Positions 1 through 11,000 of a stretch of 64,000 nucleotides of DNA are shown here, one piece after another. Numbering within the stretch: the stretch's first letter is position 1; every line of letters begins with the position of its first letter. This stretch comes from Centropus unirufus. Its lineage: Eukaryota > Chordata > Aves > Cuculiformes > Centropidae. The position numbers and the translations under genes are program-made. The stretch lies in NCBI GenBank assembly GCA_013397695.1, contig VYZI01001063.1:17017-81016 (forward strand). Reading direction: 5' to 3'. The notes beneath the pieces are model-generated. The model ran no database searches. It was not told the origin of the DNA and saw only the letters and a list, made by a program, of their open reading frames with translations.

Positions 1-3000
1 CCGCAGGTTGTGCTCTTTCTGTGCTTGTGGTGGGAACGTGGGTTGGCAAGGGCCCTGATGGTGATGGAGGGAAGCCTCTGCAGCCCACACCGGTGCCTAG
101 CTCCATTTTCTGTGTGCTAACAAGGCAGAATACCTTGAATCCACTCTGACATGAGGGCAACCCTAGGGTTTAACAAACATTTTAGCCTCCAACTTCGTTG
201 GCGAGTTTTGGCGCACAAAGTGTCTCAGGTGAGTGTTGTTCTGCCCAAGGTGGTGTGGCGGTAGCTGATGTTTATCACAAATGCTGTGATCTGTAACTGC
301 CAGGAGGAGGCTAGGAAAGAAAGAAAGGAGAGGAACATTGTGAAAATATTATCAGAAGCCTCATCTTCTGCTTTTGCTTTCTGTGCACCCGGTAACAGGG
401 GATTGGGATTTTCAAATCCGCATTCCAGTTGGGATTGGAATTTCCTTTTCTGCATCATTTACCCTTTTCTTGGGAAGGATTTCCCTCCGTGGGTTCTCTA
501 ACACAGAGACTTGTTCTTGTGTTCTTGGTTTACCAGCTTATATATCCAGGGTTACTTTTACCCTCTGTCAAATATCCCCTTCTGTTAGTATTTTATTGCA
601 GCTTCTTCTGCCTTGCAATGGTGTTGTGCCCTCAGGATCCATCTTTGTGTTGCACTGTCCTGCTTAAAGGAGTTAAGAGAGAAAATAGATGGCTTGGAAA
701 TGGGAATAAGTAAGTGTGAGTCAGATTCATCATTCAGCTCCCAGCTTCATTGTCACTTGAGGCACGAATCCAAGGCTTGAGGCTCCAGGATGCACTGCTC
801 CCTGTCTCTGGAACCCATAAACTCCTGCTCTGGTTTTGCTGACTCTCACGTGCACATTCTAACAATTTATATTCTGCTGCTTGTGTTTGCAACCAAGACT
901 CTGCAAAAAAGCTGTTCAGCTTTCTGTGTGCCTAGAGCCTCGTGTGGTGGCTGCTCTTCTCCTGTGTATTTCTGAGAGAAAGCGGATTGCAAGAGAACAC
1001 GCAGGACCATTTCTTTGAAGGTCTGCTTGGATCATGTGATGTTTGCTGGAATTAATAGGGTGACACAGATACTGCACTTCAGCCAGTGATGTGTTTCTTG
1101 AAAACGTAATTAAGGCCTCGGTGGGGCGTTTGCAGACTGCCTCATCCCCGCTCACTCGCTGTTCCCTGCAGCTTGCTGTGATCTGCACTTTTTCTGCTTT
1201 GGAGAGCAGTGCCAGGCTCTTCCTTGCTTCCCCAGCCTAGCCTTGCTTTGAGGCTGCATCAGACTGGCCGTTTCCTTGCAGGGAATTTCTTCTTTCTTTC
1301 TTCCATCCCATTTAGCACACTCAGGTCCTTTAAGATGAGCAATATGCAGCATCACCTACAGCTCTAACATCTGTCTTTATCCTCCGGCCCCCGAAAGCAA
1401 AACCCAAGTAGAACAAAACTGTGTTTGAATCACCAGGAGCTACAGGGGCTGCTGTTTGCAGTGGAATATTTACAGCACAGCCACCTTCTCCCATCACTGG
1501 GAAAAGGCTATAGCTGCTTATTCAGAGAAACCAGCTCTGTCAGGGCAGTGGCTCTAAAGGCTGCTGGGGAAAATTCAGTTATCTTGGGCTTGTAAAATGG
1601 CTTTGGGTGGGCTCCAAGAGGGGGTAATTGCGTAAATGGAAAGAAACCAAAAGTCAGCAATCAGTAAAGGCTCAGCCCAAACTGAGCTCCTCTGACTTGC
1701 AAAATGTGATCATCTGAAGAGAAAATCCCTCTTACGCACTGGGCACCCAAAATTGCTGATGGTATTGTAACATATTCATGGTTTTGTATAAATTCAGGGA
1801 GAGGCAGAGGAAAAAAGTCTGGGAAGATGACGGGGTAAGAGACACAGGATGTTTTTTCTTCCGATATACCTGTGCACTCCTTCAGAGCTGGAGCTGCACA
1901 ATGAACCAATGAATCTGCGCTCCTGCACACCCTGCCACAAAGCGGCCCTGGCCTCCCCCTGAACAGCTGCTGCTGCCCTCTACTCCACAGGTTTCCCTAA
2001 TGCCTTTGGAGACTCCTTTCAGGATTATTTCCTGTTGTGTGCAAAAATACTTCAGCTGCTCTGAATGTGGTGTTGCCCACCCAGCCCAGGAGTGTCCTGA
2101 ACACACAGGATGTGCCCGCTGCACGCGTGCTGCTGTATGAGCTGAACTCCTCAGGCTGAAGCAGGGCTCATTTTTCCATCTCTGATTCCCAGTGTATGCC
2201 TGCAGCTCCTACCCACCTGCGTGCTCACTGCAGGCTGAGAAATAAAGCACTCCAGGTTTGGGGAAGAGTGGCTAGAAGCTGCCTGGAGGAGAAAGGCCTG
2301 GAGATATTGGGTGAACACGAGCCAGCAGCTGAACATGAGCCAGGTGGCCAAGAAGGCCAAAGGCATCTTGGCCAGGATCAGAACCAGCGTGGCCAGCAGG
2401 AGCAGGGAGGTGATTCTACCCCTGTGCTCAGCACTGGGGAGGCTGCACCTTGATTCCTGGGGTCAGTTCTGGGCCCTTCACTCCAAGAAGGACCTGGAGA
2501 GGCTGGAGCACATCCAGAGCAGGGAACGGAGCTGGGAAGGGGCTGGAGAGCAAGGGTTGTGAGGAGCAGCTGAGGGAGCTGAGGGTGTTGAGGGTGGAGA
2601 AGAGGAGGCTGAGGGGAGAGCTCATCCCTGCCTCCAAGTGCCTGGAAGGAGGGTGTGGAGAGGTGGGTGCTGGGCTCTTCTCCCAAGGGACAGGGGATGG
2701 GATGAAGGGGAATGGCCTCAGGCTGCGCCAGGGCAGGGTCAGATTGGACAGCAGGAAAAATTGTTCACTAAAAGGGTCATCAGTTGCTGGCAGAGGCTAC
2801 ACAGGTAGGAGATGGAGTCCCCATCCCTGGAGGGGCTTAAAAGCCGGGGGGGATGAGGTGCTCAGGGATCTGGTTCAGTGGTGGACAGGGGTGGTTGGAC
2901 TCAATGATCTCAAAGGTCTTTTCCAACCTGGGGATTCTATTATTCTAATTGCCACTGATTCTTAGCTCTTGCAGCAAACTGCCCGCCTTACTGAGCTACA

Positions 3001-4977
3001 AATTAACACGATTTATGCATTTCAAGGAGTTGAGGGTTTTTACTACTGCTCTGGACTTAATTTGCGGTGTATTTTGCAGATGCCTTCCTCCTGCAGGTGG
3101 TTTATTCCTGCTGGATGCTGTGCAAATAGCAGCTATTGTGTCAAAAGCTGCAGAAAATGCTGATTGTTCCCGTGCTGTGCCATTACCCGAGTAGCACAAA
3201 TGCACAGCGTAAGGGAGAGCGAGGGAGAGCCACTTGCCTGCAGAATTAGGAGTTGCTCGGCTTTCAGTCATCAAACAGCAGCTTTTTTTTTCTTCCTGAA
3301 ACAGCAAATTCTTGGGAGGCAATGATACCTCTGAATTTTCAGCACTTCCCATGTTGGCATATCCATCACAGCCAGGATAATCAATGGGAAGAAATGAGCT
3401 CCTCTGCAGTGCCTTCACGTGGTCTGTGCTGGAGGCTCTTTCTGAAGGTGATGGATCACTCCCTTGAAGTGCAGTTTGGTGAGCCCGGCCAGCTCGGGTG
3501 CCGATGTCTCCATCGTAGCTGGTTCCCACCGCATGATTCATCTCCACAAGTCTCCAGCGCGGACCATCGATCCTTCACACTCCTCTTGTGCTCTTTGGAG
3601 ATCAGAGGAACTCAGGGCATGATTAATTGGTTCAAATACTTACACCAGGTTTAGGTGAGAAGCTTCCCACGTGTGTCCTACCAGAACTGGGGGAGGCCAG
3701 CTCCCGTGGTTGCTCCTCTGGGCAAGAACCCCCATCAAGTCATGGGTCTGCTGGGCGCTGGAGGCCAGGCTGTGCTTGCCCGCACATCTTCATCATCCCC
3801 AAACACGAGAGTGGAGAAATGCCATCACAGTAGGTGGGTTTAGGATGATCCAGATTTCGTGATTCACTTTGTCATAGCGTTAGAGACCTGGCTAATGGAT
3901 GTCTTAACCTGCTGGATCGGGTGTAAGATCCACTCAGCCCATTCCCTGTTAGATCAGAGTGGTTTGTAGTGGAGAAGCAGGGATAGAGTCCAAGGGCAGA
4001 GTAAGCGGATTCCTTGACAGATCTTCATCCCTCACTTGGCTCATTATTCTTCGAACATATCTCAGATTGCTGATCCTCTGTGAACCTGTGGCAGTGACAG
4101 CCCTACAAAAGAACACTGCATTTCAGGCACCCTCACCCTTGTACGGTGAGAGAGTGTTAATAATCTTCCCTATTACCCAGACTGAAGAGCCCAATCTAAT
4201 TAATCTTTCCTAAGATAGAAGCCACTGCACCGCTATGGAAATCAGCCTCGCTGCTGTGCAAGCCCTGACTCTGCAGGAGCGCTGCTGAATTCCTCTCCCT
4301 CTCCTCCGCAGAAAATGCCAGGGCAGAGAGTTCAGTTGATATGTTTTCATTTGAATAATTCTTCTGAAATCTCCTCAGTTTAATGAAACCCAGCGCTGAC
4401 CAGCTCTGAATTTCACTGTTTGGCTTTCAGTATTGAGGGAGTCGGTTTGCTCCAGTGTGTGAAGGTCATTTCTTTTATGTCTCGGCTCTTTTCAAGGTGT
4501 TTTGTCTTTGTGAGATGCCTGCAGCTCAGCGGTTTCCAGCGTGATGTGTTTCATATTGATGAAGCCAGCAGATTGCAGGAATATGAGCATGAATATAACG
4601 ACAAGAGGGAGGGTCTGAGGGATGCACCAGTGCAGGGTTCCCGCTCTCAAGATCTTTATCAGAATGAGAGGTGGTTCAGGCTTTTTTTATCCTAATGATG
4701 CAATAAGACATGGAGTGGGGCAAATAATCACCTTTTTTCACAGAACATATTCAACACTTAAGAGTTTATTTAGAGCCTGTAGGGAGGACATGGTGTGAGC
4801 ATTCGTGTGTTGTACATGCAGGGGGAGTTGCCCCAAAGCAGAAGTTGACAATAGTCTTGGTAGATGGAGCTGAGGTTATTTTCATTCCTATACAAGAAAA
4901 TAATAGCTCTGGAGTTTGCAGACAGGAAGGCAGAGCATCTGCGTTTATTTTAACCTCTTCTGCCCCTGTTTGTCCAG
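1..4977 (+). other. PPP1R12B: PPP1R12B intron, 5' part outside window
   Basis: No coding exon is recognised here. The first exon in the window starts at 4978 with a codon whose first two bases must come from an upstream exon, so this stretch is the tail of an intron that begins at or left of the window edge. It contains one long CR1 copy (2300-2947). The rest is unique sequence without recognisable coding or RNA features. An exon-like stretch at 196-228 followed by a GTGAGT donor was examined and not accepted. Confidence 0.7.
2300..2947 (+). mobile_element. CR1 LINE fragment, long
   Basis: It has the CR1 3' region, with its 3' end at right (ggtcttttccaacctggggattctat), and extends about 650 nt into the body (aggtggccaagaaggccaa block). 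CR1-Y-like 3' end. 5' truncated. Confidence 0.85.
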
Positions 4978-5068
4978 GTCATATCTGACTCCGGTGCGGG
5001 ATGAGGAAGCAGAGTCGCTGAGGAAGGCACGATCCAGGCAGGCCCGGCAGACTCGCAGGTCCACGCAG
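4978..5068 (+). CDS. PPP1R12B: PPP1R12B exon: SYLTPVRDEE ... RRSTQ (inhibitory phosphorylation site)
   Basis: The exon is 91 nt, entered with two bases of a codon already used (the leading g completes it, probably Arg) and left in phase 0. It follows a pyrimidine-rich acceptor (ctgtttgtccag) and ends before GTAAGG. It encodes 30 residues starting SYLTPVRDEEAESLRKARSR and ending RQTRRSTQ. In MYPT1 the RRST motif holds the Rho-kinase site Thr696 and the PKA/PKG site Ser695; phosphorylation of the Thr inhibits the phosphatase. The same residues are present here, and the exon stops one codon after the Thr. Confidence 0.93.
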
Positions 5069-8000
5069 GTAAGGGATGGCGCTGCTCACGTGCGAGTGCA
5101 GGCTGAGGAGAGCTGATGGACACAAGGGCAGGATTTCCTTTCACTCTTACGTTGTGACTTGGGGTGAGGGGCTCGTCTGCCTTCACACTGTGGTGCAGAG
5201 GTTCTGGCAGAAGCTGCTGCAAACTATTACAAAACACTCCCCCAAGGATACAGGAGTTGGGTTTCAGAGTTCTCGTCTGCAGCAGAGCTGCCTTTTAGTT
5301 TGTAGCTCGATCACGTAGGCTTGGGTTGCTGTCAGGCAGTGGTAGGTACACTGGGAGATGTGCTGTAGGCAACAGGATTCCTTTCTTCCTGTTGGCACAG
5401 GGATGAAGCATTAGCCTGGCCAGGTGTGAGCCTGCTGCATGTTTTAAACTGACCTGGAAGACTTGAAATCTTAATTCCATAAATTCAAAAGGTCTCTCTG
5501 TTTCTTTCTCTGCAGGGTGTGACACTGACAGACCTTCAGGAGGCAGAGCGAACCTTCAGCCGGTCTCGGGCAGAGCGACAAGCTCAGGAACAGCAGAGCG
5601 AAAAAGCTGAGGACACGGAGCCAGCGGAGGACAGCAGAGAGAGGCAGGAGACCCGGTCCCGGTGGAGCAGGAATACGGATGAGGAGGTGATCCTCCTGGC
5701 CTCACTTCCCATTTTGCAAGAGTTAATGAAACTGTTTAGGATAGCTGAGATCAGGAGAAATTCTTTTGGGGCTGCTTGTTCATTGCAAGTGGGGCAAACT
5801 GGCTGGAAAGAAGCAGCACTGAGGAGCAGGGCCTGCACCAGGGATGTGGATGTGCAGGTGTTCGAGGCTCACTGTGCCTCTGCTTGCCATGGGAAATTCA
5901 CTTTTCTGTTTCTTGCCAGAAAACAGAGCTGTATAAATCACAGAAGAAGGGTAAGGCGAGAAGGTGGCCTGGATCCACCCTTGCCGTGCAGGCTGTGCTG
6001 AGGCCGTGTGTGCACATTTTTCATGTGTAGTGGAAAGCTAGAGAGCTTTTTCCCCTGCCACCACTTCTGGGTTTTGGCTCTAACTCATTTGTTTCTATTA
6101 GATAACTTGTTGACATGCCATTGGCTGCAGGAGCAAAGGGATTGATCCCAGACTTCCCAGCAATGGGAAGGTGCTCCCACATCGTAGCTGGGCTATGCTT
6201 TTAACGTGCATCCCAGTACAATGGAACAAACGTGATCTGGTGGATGGAGGCCAATGCTTCCAGCAGCATCAAAGAAAATATGGCACTCTAAAAGATTACC
6301 CAGTTCCCTTAAGTCCCAAATCTGCTCATTCCTTAACATTCCACTAACTTTTTGTCCTGCTCTTTGCTTGTAGAGTGTCTATCGACGATTAAGGTGCCCA
6401 GTACAACCAGACAAACCCACCACACCTGTATCTCCCTCAACGTCAGCACCTCTCCTTTATACAAGTTCATACCTGACTCGAACAAATAAGTACCTGGGTC
6501 TGGAATCTGTGAATCCAGCAGATTTTAGAGCTGCAGCCACAGAAATGGAGAAAAATGGTATGTACCCAGGAGAGTGGAGAACAGTCACAGCTCACAGGGT
6601 TTTCCTGAGTTTTGGAGCTTGCAGTGTGTACAGAGAGGGGATAAGTTTGTGAGGGGAGCAGCCTGAGGAGCTGCCATCTCTCCAAACAAATGGCATTTGT
6701 TTAAATGTAAATCCTAGTGCAGGATAAAGCCAATTGCTTGTAAAAGAGAGGGATAAAAGGATGTCTTCCATTTTGGATGAGTAAAGGAGATTGTAATCCA
6801 TGTAGTGTTTAGATCTTAGTGCTGGGGAGTGGTTCCACTAGAACAATTTGTCCTCAGCATAGGAGTAAGTTAGGATGATGTGAGGAGAGCTGACATCCCT
6901 GATAAAGAGAGGAGTGTGAGTAACCAGATGCCGTTAGGCTCTGAGAACGCATTTCATTTGGTTTAATAACTCCTTTGTTAAATAACACAAACCAAGATCA
7001 CCTTGATCAGCTTGAAAAGAACCCCAGTACCTTAGAAAAATCATGGATGTAAATCACTGAAACCAAAGCAGTCTTTCTTTGCTTGGCCAGAGTGTGAAGA
7101 CCAGGATTTAGATGACAGATCTCTAAACAAGCAGTCGATCCGGGAGAGGCGACGGCCAAAGGAGAGGCGAAGAGGCACTGGCATCATTTTCTCCACAAAA
7201 GATGTAAGTTTGAATCTCTTGGAGAAGAGAAGCTCATTCTGTAACATTCAGGGTCAATTTCCTTCCAAGCTTCAGATTTTTTTTTCATATCAGCTGATTT
7301 CTTGTTAGTCCTTCCTTCTCCAACTATGTTTCAGACTGGTACTTCCAAAGTAATTGCATCCCTGTAAATGTAAAACCCAAGGCTCTGGGAAGCCTGTTCT
7401 TGAGTCATAAATCAGTGTGATCATTGCAGAGCTGTGGAGGAGCCCACAGGGGAGAAGAGAGATTAGGTGTCCAGTTTCTTTGGAAGAAGGAGGTCACAAA
7501 CCACTAGAAGTCTTTTCAGATTCTGCAGCCAACTCTGGCTCTGCTTTAGGCCCTCTAAGAGGAAGACAATGATGAAGAAAACCTGTGTCTGGAGCCCCTG
7601 CCCAGCACCAGAGAAACACACAGCACAGATGCCAAGGAGCTGTCTGTAGTGTGGTCATTTCTCTTAGTCCTGGTTTCAAAAGGGTTTCTTCAGTCTGAGG
7701 GAAGAAATCCAGCCCTCCAAGCTTTGGTTAGAGACTCAGGTAGGAAAAAAGATCACCTCTTTCAGAAGAGAATGAGTATTATGAAATCGTTTTCAAGAAG
7801 TCTGCAGCGATTCCAGTCCAGCTATGGACACAGAGCCTTCCCCACACACCTTGGGACAGAGACTTCCTGCACAAGACAGTGAGAAACCCCAGTGCTCTTC
7901 CCTGTGGCAGCAATTGATACATTGAATATCTGGAGTTACACACAAGTCGAGTGGTCCTGCGTAAAACCTCAGAAACTCTATTGGAAGGCTTGCCCCAAGT

Positions 8001-11000
8001 CCCCCCTTTTTATTATTTTTATATGATTCTTGCCTTTATTGCACTTGCCTACCAAGTGGGATTGATTTTTCTTTTTTTATTTTCCAAGTTAAATGCTTCA
8101 CAGCTTGCCCAGTTGTAGTGGGTCACTGTAGCACTGTTACCAGCTTCAGAGCTGAAGACAGATCACATCTCAGAGCTTTAGTTCGTTTCCTTCTTGTCTC
8201 CAAACCACAGCTACAATATCTAAAACACCTTGGGTTCCTCACTGAGCCGGCTGTGATGCCGTGGTAGTTTGCCCTTGCTCCATGCAGCTCTGGAGCTGTT
8301 ACAGGGAGGCAGTGCGTTAGGGAGGCTGTGTAAGTGCAAGTGGTCTGGGTGAGTCTATCGTCCCGGAGGCTTTGGAGAGATGGAAGATACTCCTTGAACG
8401 TTATAATTATGCCAGTATCTCAGATACACAGCCTTCCCGAGTGTTACTGCGTTTGTTCCCTGAGTACATTAAGGAATATTGCTCCTTCTTCAGGCTCTTC
8501 AGGAGCGTGCAGATTGCTGTAGCCAGTATCATCTCAGGAGCATAATTCTGTTCCCAGAACCGAGGTCTTCAAAATGGTCATCAGGTTTCCAAACTTACGT
8601 GGAAATCAGCCAAAACCAGAGAATTGTGGAATGGTTTGGGTTGGAAGGGAACTCAAAGTCCATCCAGTTCCAACCCCCTGCCATGGGCAGGGACACCCCG
8701 CACTCCATCAAGGGGCCCAAAGCCCCATCCTGCCTGGCCCTGAACACCTCCAGGGATGGGGCAGCCACCACTACTCTGGGCAACCTGAGCCTCCCCACCC
8801 TCATTGTGAAGAATTTCTTCCTAATGTCTTATCTAAATCTTTCCCCTTCCATTTTGTAGCTATTCCCCCTCCTCCTATCAGTCCAGGCCTTTGTAAATAG
8901 TCCCTCCCCAGCTTTCTTATAGCCCCCTTCATGTACTGGAAGCTGGTCCGAGGTCTCCCCACGGCATTCTCTTCTCCAGGCTGAACACCATCTAGACAGG
9001 CATTACTTTTGAAAGACATGATCTTGGCTTTAAGATAAGCCGTGAGCTTATGTTGTCACCCTGCAATACACTTCTGTTTTCTCCAAGGCCACCTAATTAT
9101 GTTGTTTCCTTTTCATCCCAGGATGATGACGAAGTTGATGGAAATGAGGAAGTGAAGGAAACTCGGGTAAGTGAAAAGATGTCTGAATAGTTGGTGTTTC
9201 ACTCGAGTGCTGATGGCCAGGGCTCTTCTGTGGCTTTACTTCCATTTATATGAGAGGTTCAGGCTATATTCAGGAGCTGGCCGGGGAGTGGGAGGTATTT
9301 CTGAGTGACAAATTGCTCACTGATTTCTTGGCTGAAAGATACAGTAAACCTACAGACCGGCCTCAGCTCTAGAGCTGGCTCTTTGAGAGCTGTGTGGGCC
9401 ATTCTCAGGCCTGGAGGGAGGGGAGCAGGGCTGGACGCCTTTCTGAGAGCCCTGTCCTCACTGTCCTTTTCTTTGAGAATAATTGTTGAGTCCTTCCAAA
9501 CTGCCTTGGTTTCTTTAGGTTTTGCTTGTCTTTGCCTGAACCACACCACTGAGTATGGCTGTATTAAAGCTGAGTGTATCTGGGGCTGTTAAAGGACAAT
9601 GTGCAAGACCTGGGAAAACCCCAGCAGATGTGAGGCTGGTGGGGGTCTTCCTGCTCGTGTGACACTTGATCTTTGCCAGGAAACATTGAACTGATGGTAG
9701 CTTTGCCACATTGCAATTCAGTGGGGTGATTAAAGCATCATTTTATTGACATTAACTGGTTCTTTGCTGACAGCTCCCAGTTCTTGCTCTCTTCATGGTG
9801 TATTTTTGGGTATTTTTTTGCAATGCTCAGTGAAACAGCGCCAAGTCACGGTGGGCCTTGCAGGGGCCGGAGATGCACGTGGTGCTGGGATGGCTCTCAG
9901 CCTGTGCTTATCTTTCAGTGCCAGCCTCTGCTTTCCCAGTGCTTACTTTGCAGTGGGAAAGGCAGGATGTTCCTTCCCGTGGAAGCACCACCTGCTCGAA
10001 GTAGTCCTGCTCTTCCCACAGGAGTTTCTGTCCCTGTACATGGCTTCATTAACTCTACCACTTAACCCTATGTGAAGGATTTAGCCACTCATCATCCTCC
10101 AAACAGCATTTCTGCCACCTCACATAAGGCTGAGCGAGGGGTATTTTGTAATGTGTAAGGACTAATAATAACGAGGACACCTTTCCAGGGATCATGGTTT
10201 GGGCTTGCTGGGAATGTGTTGTTCTGCTGTGAAGTTGTCCCAGATTTGCTAAATTAAGACAAAAGAGGCTGTAGGTCTGGAGGCTTCTTAGGCTCGAGTC
10301 CTAAAATTGCTGTGAGCTCGGTTGAGTGCGGCCCTCACTGTTCTTGTAAACGGGCAAAGGGGGCTTGGAGAACCCACTCTGGGTTCCTGCCCAAGAATTC
10401 AGGGTCACCATTTATATATTATGGACAACTATGCTGATTCTCCCCAAACTAACAGCAAGGAATCCTTTTGCCCTGCATTTCCCATAGTTTTCTGTTGGTT
10501 CCCATCTAATAGCAGAGCAGCTTCCCTTAGGTTCCCTCAGCCCTGTCGCGTTTTTGTGGAAACAGTCCCATTTTCCTACACACCTCACCAACATAAGACC
10601 CTGATTTAGGCTCCCCTGCCACTCTGTTGGTGCTGCTGTTTTTCCATGCTTCCAGTCCTCTTCTTTTAACCCAGTTTCCAGTTAATTTTCTTTACTGCTT
10701 GCCTCCTGCATCATAGAATCATGGAATGGTTTGGGTTGGAAGGGACCTTGAAGCCCATCCAGTTCCAAACACCTCCATGTGCAGGGACACCTCCCACTGC
10801 ATCAGGTTGCTCCAAACCCCATCCAACCTGATCTTGAACACCTCGAGGGATGGGGCACCCACAACTCCAAGGAGAACTTAGAGCAGGCTTCCAGTAAGAA
10901 AAGGAGAAGAGTTCTTCATGGTGGGGTGGTCAAGCACTGGAACAAGCTCCCCAGGGATGGGGTCACAGCCCCAAGCCTGGAGGTGTTCAAGAATCATAGC

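Larger units (their letters stand above)
7204..9121 (+). other. PPP1R12B: PPP1R12B intron with possible acidic cassette exon
   Basis: The intron between the RRRGTG exon and the DDDEVDGNEE exon. It holds one minus-oriented CR1 (8619-8991) and an open, acidic, in-frame 84-nt stretch at 7562-7645, described separately. Nothing else is recognised. Confidence 0.8.

Noticed and set aside
196..228. Short open stretch ending in CAG|GTGAGTG near the left edge
   Set aside because: No similarity to the MYPT2 segment expected before SYLTPVRDEE in any frame; a good donor word alone is common by chance.
2196..2965. Several ORFs over 80 codons on both strands
   Set aside because: Translations of the CR1 copy in various frames, without an intact reverse-transcriptase reading frame.
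5924..5954. Exon-like stretch after ttcttgccag encoding KTELYKSQKK before GGTAAGG
   Set aside because: Its 31-nt length breaks the frame between exons 5686 and 6374, which join cleanly without it and match the family.
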